Shown here one piece after another: positions 33,877 to 43,301 of a stretch of DNA of 64,000 nt. Source of the DNA: Rhizobium lusitanum (GTDB lineage Bacteria > Pseudomonadota > Alphaproteobacteria > Rhizobiales > Rhizobiaceae); the NCBI RefSeq assembly GCF_014189535.1, contig NZ_CP050308.1, positions 3,151,001 through 3,215,000 of the forward strand, given 5' to 3'. The first letter of the stretch is position 1. Each line of letters opens with the position of its first letter. Position numbers and translations under genes: made by a program. The notes under the pieces were generated by a model. The model worked only from the letters and a program-made list of their open reading frames with translations, ran no database searches and was not told the DNA's origin.

Positions 33877-35529
33877 ATGAGCATTGCCTCTCAATCGATT
33901 GCGACCGTGGACAAGGACTGGTGGCGGGGAGCCGTGATCTATCAGATCTATCCGCGCTCCTATCAGGACTCCAATGGCGATGGCATCGGCGACCTCAAAG
34001 GCATTGCCGCCCGTCTGCCGCATGTTGCCGCCCTCGGCGTCGACGCAATCTGGATTTCGCCGTTCTTCACCTCGCCGATGCGCGATTTTGGCTATGACGT
34101 CTCCGATTACGAAGATGTCGATCCAATCTTCGGCACGCTCGCCGATTTCGATGTGATGACGAGCGAGGCCCATCGTCTCGGCATCAAGGTGATGATCGAT
34201 CTGGTGCTGTCGCACAGCTCCGATCGTCATCCCTGGTTTGCCGAAAGCCGCTCGAGCAAGAATAATCCCAAGGCCGACTGGTACGTCTGGACCGATGCCA
34301 AGCCGGACGGCACCCCGCCCAACAACTGGCTGTCGATCTTCGGCGGCTCGGCCTGGGCCTGGGATCCGACCCGCATGCAGTACTACCTGCACAACTTCCT
34401 GACCTCGCAGCCGGACATGAACCTGCATAATCCTGAAGTGCAGGATCGTCTGCTCAATGTCGTGCGCTTCTGGCTGGATCGCGGCGTCGACGGTTTCCGC
34501 CTTGACACCATCAACTTCTATTTCCACGACAGGGAACTGCGCGACAATCCGGCTTTGGAGCCGTCGCGCCGCAATGCCTCGACCGCACCGGCGGTCAATC
34601 CCTATAATTTCCAGGAGCATCTCTACGACAAGAACCGTCCGGAGAACCTGGCGTTCCTGAAGCGCTTCCGCGCCGTTCTCGACGAATATCCGGCGATTGC
34701 CGCCGTCGGTGAAGTCGGAGACAGCCAGCGCGGTCTCGAGATCGTCGGTGAATATACGGCCGGCGATGACAAGATGCATATGTGCTACGCCTTCGAATTC
34801 CTGTCGCCGGATGCATTGTCGCCGGACCGCGTCGAAGAGGTCATGGACGATTTCGGTGCGGCTGCGCCGGACGGTTGGGCATGCTGGGCATTCTCGAACC
34901 ATGACGTAGTCCGCCATGTCAGCCGCTGGGGCAACTTGGTCGCCGATCGCGAGGCCTTCGCCAAGCAATATGCGGCCCTGCTTTTGACGTTGCGTGGCTC
35001 GGTCTGTATCTATCAGGGTGAGGAGCTTGGCTTGACGGAAGCGGAGCTCTCCTATCAGGATCTGCAGGATCCCTACGGCATCCAGTTCTGGCCGGAATTC
35101 AAGGGTCGTGATGGCTGCCGCACGCCGATGGTCTGGGACAGCCAGATGGCCCAGGGCGGCTTCTCGACGGTGAAGCCCTGGCTGCCTGTACCGGTGGAAC
35201 ACATTTTGCACGCCGTCAGCGTACAGCAGGGCGACGAGAGTTCGGTGCTGGAGCAGTACCGCCGCTTCCTCGCCTTCCGTAAGCAGTATCCGGCCTTCGC
35301 CAAGGGTGAGATCGCTTTCACCGAGCCGCAGGACGACGTGCTGATCTATACGCGCCGCCATGACGACGAGACCATTCTCTGCGTCTTCAACATGAGCGCG
35401 ACGGAGGCAGTCGCGACCCTGCCCGAGGGGAACTGGCAGGCTCTGACCGGTCACGGTTTTACAAGCAACAACTACGGCAACAAGATCGATATTCCGGCCT
35501 GGGGCGCTTATTTCGCGCGTCTGGCCTGA
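33877..35529 (+). CDS. aglA: Alpha-glucosidase AglA (glycoside hydrolase family 13)
   Basis: This 550-residue cytosolic enzyme has no signal peptide. It cleaves imported alpha-glucosides to glucose and the second sugar. GH13 regions are all present: YQIYPRSYQDSNGDGIGD, DLVLSHSSDRHPWF, DGFRLDTINFY with nucleophile Asp210, AAVGEVGD with acid/base Glu279, and FSNHDVVRH with Asp343. Sucrose/maltose specificity is expected from the agl context. It sits between the permease and ATPase genes of the operon. Confidence 0.95.
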   Translation: MSIASQSIATVDKDWWRGAVIYQIYPRSYQDSNGDGIGDLKGIAARLPHVAALGVDAIWISPFFTSPMRDFGYDVSDYEDVDPIFGTLADFDVMTSEAHRLGIKVMIDLVLSHSSDRHPWFAESRSSKNNPKADWYVWTDAKPDGTPPNNWLSIFGGSAWAWDPTRMQYYLHNFLTSQPDMNLHNPEVQDRLLNVVRFWLDRGVDGFRLDTINFYFHDRELRDNPALEPSRRNASTAPAVNPYNFQEHLYDKNRPENLAFLKRFRAVLDEYPAIAAVGEVGDSQRGLEIVGEYTAGDDKMHMCYAFEFLSPDALSPDRVEEVMDDFGAAAPDGWACWAFSNHDVVRHVSRWGNLVADREAFAKQYAALLLTLRGSVCIYQGEELGLTEAELSYQDLQDPYGIQFWPEFKGRDGCRTPMVWDSQMAQGGFSTVKPWLPVPVEHILHAVSVQQGDESSVLEQYRRFLAFRKQYPAFAKGEIAFTEPQDDVLIYTRRHDDETILCVFNMSATEAVATLPEGNWQALTGHGFTSNNYGNKIDIPAWGAYFARLA

Positions 35530-35550
35530 GTACCTGGGAGGAGGGCAGAG

Positions 35551-36642
35551 ATGACGGGACTTGTTCTAAACAACATCCGTAAATCATACGGAAGCGTGCA
35601 TGTCCTGCACGGCATCGATCTGGAGATCCAGCAAGGCGAGTTCATCGTCTTCGTTGGACCGTCCGGATGTGGCAAATCCACGTTGCTGCGCATGATCGCC
35701 GGGCTGGAAAGCATCACCGCCGGTGACATGCTCATCGCGGGACAGAAGGTCAACGAAGTGCCGCCCTCCCGGCGTGGCATCGCCATGGTCTTCCAGTCCT
35801 ATGCCCTCTATCCGCATATGACGGTCTACGACAACATGGCCTTCGGCATGCGGATTGCCAAGGAGAACAAGAAGGAGATCGACCGCCGTGTTCGTGCTGC
35901 TGCGGCGAGCCTCCAGCTCACGCAATATCTCGAGCGCCTTCCAAAGGCGCTTTCGGGCGGCCAGCGCCAGCGCGTTGCTATCGGTCGCGCCATCTGCCGC
36001 AACCCGAAGGTCTTCCTCTTCGACGAGCCGTTGTCCAACCTCGACGCGGCATTGCGCGTCGCGACCCGCATCGAGATCGCCAGGCTCAACGAATCCATGC
36101 CCGAGACGACGATGATCTACGTCACCCACGACCAGGTCGAAGCCATGACGCTCGCCGACCGCATTGTCGTGCTGTCGGCTGGCCGCGTCGAGCAGGTCGG
36201 CGCACCGCTCGAGCTCTATGAGCATCCAGCCAATCTCTTTGTTGCGAAGTTCATCGGCTCTCCGGCCATGAACATCATTCCGGCGACGGTGACCGATACT
36301 GGAGAAAAGACGACGGTGACGCTGACGGGTGGCAAGTCAGTGATCCTCGACATCCCGAGCGCGGCCTCCGAGCGCGGCAAGACTGCGAGCTTCGGTGTTC
36401 GCCCGGAAGACCTGCGGGTCGCCGCCGACGAGAACTACCTCTTCGAGGGCGAGGTCTCGATCGTTGAAGCGCTCGGCGAAGTCACCCAGCTCTATATCGA
36501 GGGCCTGGTGGATGGCGAGCCGATCATCGTCAAGATCCCCGGCATTGCGGACGTCAAGCGCGGGCAGAGAATGCGCTTTGCGGCCGACCGGCAGAAGCTG
36601 CATCTCTTCGATGCCGAAGGCCATACCTATAGTAAGCGATAA
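35551..36642 (+). CDS. aglK: Alpha-glucoside ABC transporter ATPase AglK
   Basis: This 363-residue ATPase is of the MalK/UgpC type. Walker A is GPSGCGKST, the signature LSGGQRQRVAIGRAI, Walker B VFLFDEPLSNLD and the switch YVTHDQVEAMT. The C-terminal part (about 240-363) is the regulatory beta domain (TASFGVRPEDLRVAAD). It closes the operon, 21 bp after aglA, with an inverted repeat downstream at 36666-36712. Confidence 0.95.
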   Translation: MTGLVLNNIRKSYGSVHVLHGIDLEIQQGEFIVFVGPSGCGKSTLLRMIAGLESITAGDMLIAGQKVNEVPPSRRGIAMVFQSYALYPHMTVYDNMAFGMRIAKENKKEIDRRVRAAAASLQLTQYLERLPKALSGGQRQRVAIGRAICRNPKVFLFDEPLSNLDAALRVATRIEIARLNESMPETTMIYVTHDQVEAMTLADRIVVLSAGRVEQVGAPLELYEHPANLFVAKFIGSPAMNIIPATVTDTGEKTTVTLTGGKSVILDIPSAASERGKTASFGVRPEDLRVAADENYLFEGEVSIVEALGEVTQLYIEGLVDGEPIIVKIPGIADVKRGQRMRFAADRQKLHLFDAEGHTYSKR

Positions 36643-36665
36643 GGCACCTGGCCAAGGATACGAGT

Positions 36666-36712
36666 GCGCTAGCCCGATCAAACACATAAAAAAATGCAAC
36701 TTGGGCTAGCGC
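36666..36712. other. Inverted repeat between aglK and the PilZ-like gene
   Basis: GCGCTAGCCC (36666-36675) and GGGCTAGCGC (36703-36712) are perfect 10-bp arms, 27 nt apart, around an AT-rich core with seven A in a row. As RNA it is a stable stem; as DNA it could be a paired operator. No T run follows. Confidence 0.55.
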
Positions 36713-36840
36713 TTCCAAACCTTCTGTTAAATACCGGCTGATAGCGTGTGATCCGTAAGATACTCTAGGGATTTACGGCAATGGCAGCTCGCGGCGCAGC
36801 GAATTCAGGCCAGCATTTTCTCAACAAGGAAGAGTCCTTC

Positions 36841-37194
36841 ATGTACGACCGCGAGGTGCGGTACAGGATGCAGGACACGATGAACGCGGCGCGGATCGAA
36901 TACACCCAAAAAGGTGTCATGAATCTGGCCTCACGCCGCTGCGACATCATTCGCATCTCGCAGACCAGCGCGGTGCTGGCGATCCTCACGCAGTTCAATC
37001 TGCCGAAGCAATTCTATCTCGACATACCCGATGCCCGCCTCAGCAAGATTGGCTGCGTGCTAATGAAGATCTTTTCCAACAACACGGTGGAAGTCCGCTT
37101 CCTGCGGCTGCTGTCGGAGAAGGAAATGAACAAGATCTTCGTCTACAGCACTCATCCGGCGCATCGCGACCGCGTGCTCGATATCCGCGCCTGA
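36841..37194 (+). CDS. Small PilZ-like protein
   Basis: This 117-residue protein has a PilZ-like layout (RCDIIRISQTSAVLAILTQF where PilZ proteins have C-x-I-x-D-I-S-x-x-G-A). The two arginines and the D/N-x-S-x-x-G box for cyclic di-GMP are not intact, so binding is doubtful. The start at 36841 (MYDREVRYRM) has AAGGAAGAG upstream; an in-frame ATG at 36781 has no SD. It stands alone between aglK and the reverse-strand TetR gene. Function unknown. Confidence 0.65.
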   Translation: MYDREVRYRMQDTMNAARIEYTQKGVMNLASRRCDIIRISQTSAVLAILTQFNLPKQFYLDIPDARLSKIGCVLMKIFSNNTVEVRFLRLLSEKEMNKIFVYSTHPAHRDRVLDIRA

Positions 37195-37233
37195 GCAAAG
37201 TCAGCCAGAGGCGTCCGAGCGGCATTCTGTTGG

Positions 37234-37824
37234 TCAGATCGCCGCCCGGAATTTCCTGAGCGCGTCCTCGATATAGCCCATCAGCGCGTGTTGGCCATCT
37301 TCCTGAAGCCATTTGTCGACGGCAAGGCGAAGGGGGCTCACCGATATCATGGAAACTAGCCGCAATTCGTCGCGGTCCTTGGCTGGAAACAGCTCGCATA
37401 GGCTCTCATAGACGGCCTGTTCAAGTCCCAGATAGTTGCCACGCGTGCGGGCACGCAACGCATCGCTTTGTCGCAGCAGCCGTGCGGTTGCGAGGAGCTG
37501 GGGTGTCTGGACGCGTGCGACCAACTTCCGCAGTGCCTGATGCACGATCTCCAGCGGTTGCCCGGCCGATGCACTTTCCAGGATCGAGGTCTTGAAGGCC
37601 TCTATATAGCCGCGCTGATGCGCGAGAAGAATCTCGTCCTTGCTTTTGAAATAGTAAAAGAAGGTTCGCCGGGAAATGCCGGCCGCAGCCGCGATCTCGT
37701 CGAGCGTTGTCTCCTGATAGCCTTTTGCAAGAAAGGATTTCAATCCGGCGTCCGCGATGCGTTGAAACGTCAATCGCCGTTTTTGCTCGCGCAGGCCTTC
37801 CGGTTTTGAGGGGGCGTCATGCAT
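37234..37824 (-). CDS. TetR/AcrR-family transcriptional regulator
   Basis: This 196-residue protein has an N-terminal HTH (TLDEIAAAAGISRRTFFYYF) preceded by the usual recognition helices, and an all-helical ligand-binding C-terminus. It is divergent from the lipoprotein gene at 38029; a 35-bp palindrome in between (37951-37985) is its likely operator. The effector is unknown. Confidence 0.9.
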   Translation of the reverse strand: MHDAPSKPEGLREQKRRLTFQRIADAGLKSFLAKGYQETTLDEIAAAAGISRRTFFYYFKSKDEILLAHQRGYIEAFKTSILESASAGQPLEIVHQALRKLVARVQTPQLLATARLLRQSDALRARTRGNYLGLEQAVYESLCELFPAKDRDELRLVSMISVSPLRLAVDKWLQEDGQHALMGYIEDALRKFRAAI

Positions 37825-37950
37825 TGAAATATTTTGTCATAAGTTGCCGCAACACACAAACCTGCCAGGAATTGCTCCCGGCTTTTTGCCACCTCCATTC
37901 CCGGTGAAAGAATTCGTCTGTCTCGCTCGATGGTTGCCGCAAAGTCGCCA

Positions 37951-37985
37951 ACATTAATTTTTACACTTAGTGTAATAATTAATGT
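37951..37985. promoter_or_regulatory. 35-bp palindrome, probable TetR-family operator
   Basis: TTACACTTAGTGTAA (37961-37975) is a perfect 15-bp palindrome. It extends to ACATTAAT ... ATTAATGT with one mismatch over 17-bp arms. It lies 127 bp from the tetR start and 44 bp from the lipoprotein start. Confidence 0.7.
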
Positions 37986-38028
37986 TAACTCGAGATGCCC
38001 GAAGCGGGCAGAGGAGAACCGGTACGCC

Positions 38029-38938
38029 ATGCCAGTCAGCCCGATTTCCAATTGCGATACGACCGCAGTGCATGGTCCCATCCGCTCCAAGGCACGACGA
38101 GCGGGTCAGCTTGCTGTCTGGCCGACAGTTGCATCTTTCAGCCTGCTGGTCGCCGGCTGTGCGTCGGCACCTTTGGATCGTGCGGGATCCCTGCGATCCT
38201 ATGATGGACTGAAACAGTCGGACGGGATGGTGACCCGCTCTCTTCTCAAGGTGAACAAGGATGATGTTCTTGCGGCGAAGACCGTGAAGATCATTCCGAC
38301 CGCTTTTTCGATGCGGGCCGAAAGTGCCACGTTCACGCCTGCGCAGCGAAACCTCGTTACCAATGCCGTTGATAGAACGCTTTGCTCGGGGCTGAGCGAG
38401 CGCTTCGTCATCGTCGGCCTGTCGGAACCGGCGGATTTGACCGTTCGCGCGGTGGTCACGCAGGTCAAGCCCACAAACACGACGGCGGTCGGGGCGTCAA
38501 AAGTCGCGTCGGTGGCCAAAAGCGTACTGCTGCCGGGTATCCCCGTGCCTGTTCCACGCATCCCGATCGGAATGGGCAGCCTGTCTCTCGAGGCCGAGGC
38601 GATCGACGGTCAGGGTACGCAGAAGGCGGTGATGATCTGGGCGCGCGGCGCGAGTGCTTTCCTCGACTCCGGGACGGTCGCCAAGGAGGGAGATGCCTAT
38701 AGTCTTGCTGTGAAGTTCGGCAGCGATTTCAGCAGGCTGCTCGTCAAGGGCAAAACACCGTTCGGAACGATGCCCTCCCCTTCCGTCCAAGGCGAAATGG
38801 AACGCTCTCGTCGGACGCGGGCCGAAATACGAAGCCTGCAAAGCCTATGGCAAATCGCCGGGCGTTGTCGGTTTCATCGGAGAGCGTATGGGACTTCCAC
38901 CCAAATGGACCGACAAAACCGCGCCGAACGCCCTGTAA
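38029..38938 (+). pseudogene. DUF3313-type lipoprotein, frame broken near the 3' end
   Basis: The N-terminus (MPVSPISNCD, then SLLVAGCASAPLD) has a lipobox, so this is an outer- or inner-membrane lipoprotein. The body (LRSYDGLKQSDGMVTRSLLK) resembles DUF3313 proteins, whose function is unknown to me. At 38777-38780 (CCCC) the frame shifts. With one C fewer the coding continues MPSLPSKAKWNALVGRGPKY and ends LPPKWTDKTAPNAL at 38938, giving 302 residues. As written the frame runs to 39171 as Arg-rich nonsense antisense to edd. It is probably controlled by the divergent TetR gene. The break may be a sequencing error. Confidence 0.7.
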
Positions 38939-38983
38939 GTGTCTTACCCGCTCTCAGGCGATTTCGCTTGAAAGCGGGATGCT

Positions 38984-40807
38984 TTAGTGATGGAACAGCA
39001 CGCTGGCGCCCTGATCGGCCGGGCCGGCGGCGCGGCGGAAGGGGGCGAAGAGCTCGCGGCCCATGCCGAACTCGTTCTCGGAGAGATCAGCGACAACAGG
39101 TTGGCGTTCGGCCATTGTGGCGGCGTCGACCAGCACTTCCAGCGTGCCGGCAATCGCGTCGATCCGGATGATGTCACCCTCCATGATGCGGGCGATCGGG
39201 CCGCCGTCGATGGCTTCCGGGGTGACGTGGATCGCGGCCGGAACCTTGCCCGAGGCGCCGGACATCCGTCCGTCGGTCAGAAGCGCCACGCGGAAGCCGC
39301 GATCCTGCAGCACGCCGAGCGCCGGGGTCAGCTTGTGCAGCTCCGGCATGCCGTTCGCCTTCGGTCCCTGGAAACGAACGACGGCGACGAAATCGCGGTT
39401 GAGTTTACCGTCCTTGAATGCCTGCTGCATTTCCAGCTGGTCATGGAAGATGACGGCCGGGGCTTCGACGATATGGCGCTCCTGCTTGACGGCGGAGATC
39501 TTGATGACCGCCTTGCCGATATTGCCGCGCAGCATCTTCAACCCGCCATTGCTCTGGAACGGCGCGTCGATGGTCGAAAGCACCTTCGGGTCGCCGCTTT
39601 TTTCAGGTGCCGGTTCGCGGACAACGCTGCCATCGGCGCCGATCTTCACCTCGATCGAATAGGCGGCAAGCCCCTGGCCGGCGACGGTGCGAACGTCGTC
39701 GTGCAGCATCCCCTTTTTCAGAAGCTCCTTGATCAGGAAGCCCATGCCGCCGGCGGCATGGAAATGGTTCACGTCAGCAAGACCGTTCGGATAGACGCGG
39801 GCCAGCAGCGGAATGATATCCGACAGCTCGGAAATATCCTGCCAGGTAAGGGCGATGCCGGCTGCGCGCGCCATGGCGACGAGGTGCATCGTGTGGTTGG
39901 TCGAGCCGCCGGTCGCATGCAGGCCGACGACGCCGTTGACGATCGAGCGCTCGTCGATCATCTCGCCGGCGGGCGTGTATTCGTTGCCCATGGCGGTGAT
40001 GGCAAGCGCCCGCTTCGTGGCCTCGCGGGTCAGTGCTTCGCGCAGTGGGGTGCCGGGATTGACGAAGGAGGCACCGGGCATATGGAAGCCCATGATCTCC
40101 ATCAGCATCTGGTTGGAATTGGCCGTGCCGTAGAAGGTACAGGTACCGGGGCCGTGATAGGACTTCGATTCCGCTTCCAGCAGCTCGGCGCGGCCGACCT
40201 TGCCCTCGGCGAAGAGCTGGCGCACGCGCGACTTCTCGTCGTTTGGCAGGCCCGTGGTCATCGGTCCCGCCGGAATGAAGACGGCCGGCAGATGGCCGAA
40301 GGAGAGGGCGGCGATGAAAAGGCCCGGCACGATCTTGTCGCAGACGCCGAGGAAGACGGCCGCGTCGAACATATTGTGCGACAGGCCGACACCGGCAGAC
40401 ATGGCGATAAGATCGCGCGAGAATAGCGACAGCTCCATGCCCGGCTGACCCTGGGTGACGCCATCGCACATGGCCGGCACGCCGCCAGCGACCTGGGCGA
40501 TGCCACCGGCTTGCGCAGCGGCCTCGCGGATGATCGCGGGATAGGTCTCGAAGGGCTGATGCGCCGAGAGCATGTCGTTATAGGAGGTGATGATCCCGAG
40601 ATTGGGCACGCGGTCGCCCGCCAGCGCATCCTTCTCGGAGGGGGAACAGACGGCGAAGCCATGGGCAAGGTTGGCGCAGCCGAGAATGGAGCGTTGCGCG
40701 CCCTTGGTCGCGGCGTTGCGCAGGCGAGCCAGATAGAGCTCGCGCGTTGGTTTCGAACGTTCGACGATACGTGCGGTAATCGCGGATATGCGGGCGTCAG
40801 CGGCCAT
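38984..40807 (-). CDS. edd: Phosphogluconate dehydratase Edd
   Basis: This 607-residue cytosolic enzyme of the IlvD/Edd family converts 6-phosphogluconate to KDPG, the first committed step of the Entner-Doudoroff pathway. Family motifs are [20 protein letters not shown] with an Fe-S cysteine, [19 protein letters not shown] with a second cysteine, [19 protein letters not shown], and [20 protein letters not shown]. It is third in the zwf-pgl-edd order, 179 bp after pgl. A GC-rich hairpin (near 40910-40935) lies in that gap. No eda gene is present in the window. Confidence 0.96.
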   Translation of the reverse strand: MAADARISAITARIVERSKPTRELYLARLRNAATKGAQRSILGCANLAHGFAVCSPSEKDALAGDRVPNLGIITSYNDMLSAHQPFETYPAIIREAAAQAGGIAQVAGGVPAMCDGVTQGQPGMELSLFSRDLIAMSAGVGLSHNMFDAAVFLGVCDKIVPGLFIAALSFGHLPAVFIPAGPMTTGLPNDEKSRVRQLFAEGKVGRAELLEAESKSYHGPGTCTFYGTANSNQMLMEIMGFHMPGASFVNPGTPLREALTREATKRALAITAMGNEYTPAGEMIDERSIVNGVVGLHATGGSTNHTMHLVAMARAAGIALTWQDISELSDIIPLLARVYPNGLADVNHFHAAGGMGFLIKELLKKGMLHDDVRTVAGQGLAAYSIEVKIGADGSVVREPAPEKSGDPKVLSTIDAPFQSNGGLKMLRGNIGKAVIKISAVKQERHIVEAPAVIFHDQLEMQQAFKDGKLNRDFVAVVRFQGPKANGMPELHKLTPALGVLQDRGFRVALLTDGRMSGASGKVPAAIHVTPEAIDGGPIARIMEGDIIRIDAIAGTLEVLVDAATMAERQPVVADLSENEFGMGRELFAPFRRAAGPADQGASVLFHH

Positions 40808-40986
40808 GGTCGATCTGCCTCCGGCTGTTCTTGCGCTTGGTCCCGAAAGATCACCGTCGATCTTGTCTAGGAAAGGATCAGGCGCAGGCTTGAAATGTCA
40901 CTGCTATGCCGGCACGCCCTTTCGGGCGCGTGGCGCAGCAGCCGTTGCTGTGTCTTTCAGGGTCCGATGACGACCGTTCGGCCGTG

Positions 40987-41685
40987 TCAGGGAGCCCAGT
41001 AAATCTCGACCGGAGAAGCAGCCCGGCGCAATATGGCGCGGATCGGCATTTCGGTCTCTTCTCCCGGTGCCTCGGCCTTGGCGAGAACGTCCTTCTTGCC
41101 CTCTCCCTCGATATGGAGCACCAGCAATCGGGCATCCTGAAGGCTGGAGAAGGTAAAGGTCAGCCGGGGTTCGCCGGCCCCCTCGGCTTCCATCGTGATG
41201 ATGCCGCGCGGGGTCTTCGGATCAAGCGCCGTCGCAAGATTGCTGCCGCCTGGAAAGAACGAGGCCGTGTGGCCGTCATTGCCCATGCCGAGGATGGCGA
41301 CATCGAAGGGATGGCCGACCGCCTTGGTCTCTTGCGTAGCGATGACGGCGGCTTCCTCAGCGGAAGCCGCGGCCTGGTAGAGCGGAAGGAACTGCGCAGA
41401 GGCGGCCTTGTCCTTCAGCAGGTTTTCCTGGACGAGCAAGTGGTTCGAGCGTGGATTGTCCGATGGCACGAACCGTTCATCGACGAGGGTGATCGTTACC
41501 TTGCCCCAGTCGAGCGGACGCGATGACAGCGTCTGGAAGAAGGCCTTCGGCGTCGAGCCGCCGGAGACCGCGATGCTTGCGGAGCCGCGGGCGGTAATGG
41601 CGGCCGAGAGAACCTCGACCACCTTGTCCGCGAGCTTGCCGGCGAGTTCGGCGCCATTGGCGAAAGCATGCATATTCGCTGTCAT
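40987..41685 (-). CDS. pgl: 6-phosphogluconolactonase Pgl
   Basis: This 232-residue enzyme hydrolyses 6-phosphogluconolactone. Motifs include ISVSGGSTPK-like AVSGGSTPKAFFQTL, ITLVDERFVPSDNPRSN and ILGMGNDGHTASFFPG. The start at 41685 (MTANMHAFANG) has AGGACGG upstream and leaves a 10-bp gap after the corrected zwf stop; an in-frame ATG at 41709 would lie inside zwf. It gives the length I recall for S. meliloti Pgl. Confidence 0.94.
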   Translation of the reverse strand: MTANMHAFANGAELAGKLADKVVEVLSAAITARGSASIAVSGGSTPKAFFQTLSSRPLDWGKVTITLVDERFVPSDNPRSNHLLVQENLLKDKAASAQFLPLYQAAASAEEAAVIATQETKAVGHPFDVAILGMGNDGHTASFFPGGSNLATALDPKTPRGIITMEAEGAGEPRLTFTFSSLQDARLLVLHIEGEGKKDVLAKAEAPGEETEMPIRAILRRAASPVEIYWAP

Positions 41686-41695
41686 CGTCACCGTC

Positions 41696-43172
41696 CTAGA
41701 TATCGTCATGCCAGGTGCGGCCGTCGCGCTCGATCAGGGCGATGGCCTGGCTCGGCCCCCCAGGTGCCCGCGGTATAGCCCTGCACCTGCTGGCCGGCTT
41801 CTTCCCAACCCTTGAGGATCGGGTCGACCCAATCCCATGCGGCTTCGACTTCGTCGCGGCGCATGAACAGCGTCTGGTTCGAGCGGATGACGTCCATCAG
41901 CAGGCGTTCATAGGCGTCCGGATTGCGGACGTTGAAGGCAGAGGCGAAGCTCATGTCGAGCGAGACGTTGCGCAGGCGCATTCCGCCCGGACCCGGATCC
42001 TTGATCATCAGCGACTGCTTGACGCCTTCGTCCGGCTGCAGGCGGATGATCAGCTGGTTGGCGACGGTGCGGCCGGCGGCCTGATCGAAAATATTGTGCG
42101 GGATCGGCTTGAAGGTGATGACGATCTCCGACATGCGGCCGGCAAGACGCTTGCCGGTGCGGATGTAGAAGGGAACGCCAGCCCAGCGCCAATTGCCGAT
42201 CTCGGCCTTGATGGCGACGAAGGTTTCGATGTTGGAAACGCCGCCTTCGAGTTCATCGAGGTATCCCTTGACCGGGCCACCCGCGGATGCGCCGGCACGG
42301 TACTGGCCGCGAACCGTCGCCTGCTCGACGTTAGAGGCGTTGATCGGCTTTAGCGCGCGCAGCACCTTCAGCTTCTCGTCGCGAACGGCTTCGGAATCCA
42401 TCGAGGAGGGGATTTCCATCGCGGTCAGGCAAAGGAGCTGCAGGATGTGGTTCTGTACCATGTCGCGCAGCGCGCCAGCGGTGTCGTAGTAACCGGCACG
42501 GCCTTCCAGGCCGACCGATTCCGCAACCGTGATCTGGACGTGGTCGATGTGATTGGCGTTCCACAGCGGCTCGTAGAGGGCATTGGCGAAGCGCAGCGCC
42601 ATCAGGTTCTGCACCGTCTCCTTGCCGAGATAGTGGTCGATGCGGAAGATCTGTTCTTCCTTGAAGACCTTGCCGATCGTGTCGTTGAGCTGCAGGGCCG
42701 AAGCGAGATCGCGACCGATCGGCTTTTCGACGACAATGCGGGTCGACTTGGTGATCAGCTTGTGGTCGTGGATCTTCTGCGAGATGTCGCCGAAAATGCC
42801 GGGAGCGACGGCGAGATAGAAGGCGCGCACGCGGTCCTTGCCCTCGTCGAGGATCTTCTTCAGCTGATCCCAGCCGGCATCGCTGCGGGCATCGACCGGA
42901 ACATAGAACAGGCGGGCGAGGAACTTCTTGACCTCAGCCTCGTCATATTCGCCCTTCTTCAGGTGTTCCTTAAGGGCGGCGTCGGCGAATTTGCGGTATT
43001 CTTCGTGCGAGAGCGCGCTACGCGATGCGCCGATAATACGGGTCGGTTCGGTGAACTGGCCTTCGATCTGGCGATGATAAAGAGCGGGCAGGAGCTTGCG
43101 CTCGGCAAGGTCGCCGCTGCCGCCGAAAACGACATAGTCAAAAGGTTCAACGGGAATGATTTGGCTGCTCAT
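41696..43172 (-). pseudogene. zwf: Glucose-6-phosphate dehydrogenase Zwf, frame broken near the 3' end
   Basis: Zwf oxidises glucose 6-phosphate to 6-phosphogluconolactone with NADP. The N-terminus carries VVFGGSGDLAERKLLPALYH for nucleotide binding; the catalytic segment is FRIDHYLGKETVQNLMALRF. Near the end, a run of six C on the + strand (41756-41761) puts the coding out of frame (TAGTWGAEPGHRPD). With five the end reads TAGTWGPSQAIALIERDG, then RTWHDDI and a stop at 41696. The corrected protein has 491 residues, the length I recall for the S. meliloti enzyme, and lies 10 bp from pgl. All else is intact, so an indel error is likely. The upstream gap 43173-43301 is AT-rich and has an imperfect palindrome. 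Confidence 0.85.
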
Positions 43173-43203
43173 GAGGTATCTCTCAATCGGTCTTGGTTGA
43201 GGC

Positions 43204-43230
43204 CCCTTTTAATCTAATCGATTTAAAAAG
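43204..43230. promoter_or_regulatory. Imperfect palindrome upstream of zwf
   Basis: CCTTTTAATC and GATTTAAAAAGG form an imperfect inverted repeat 32 bp before the zwf start. It may be an operator for a sugar-phosphate regulator; I do not recognise the exact box. Confidence 0.35.
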
Positions 43231-43301
43231 GCCAGTGTGCATCGCAAAATTCAGACTCGGTTTTTAGAGCGGATTGCCGAAAGAGGAAATCCATTCCGTA
43301 T

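Noticed and set aside
33868..35454. 528-codon open frame antisense to aglA
   Set aside because: The sense strand has all GH13 catalytic motifs; the antisense frame shows no domain.
38939..39171. Extension of the lipoprotein reading frame into edd
   Set aside because: It arises from the frameshift at 38777-38780, is Arg-rich and lies antisense to edd; the other frame has the natural end.
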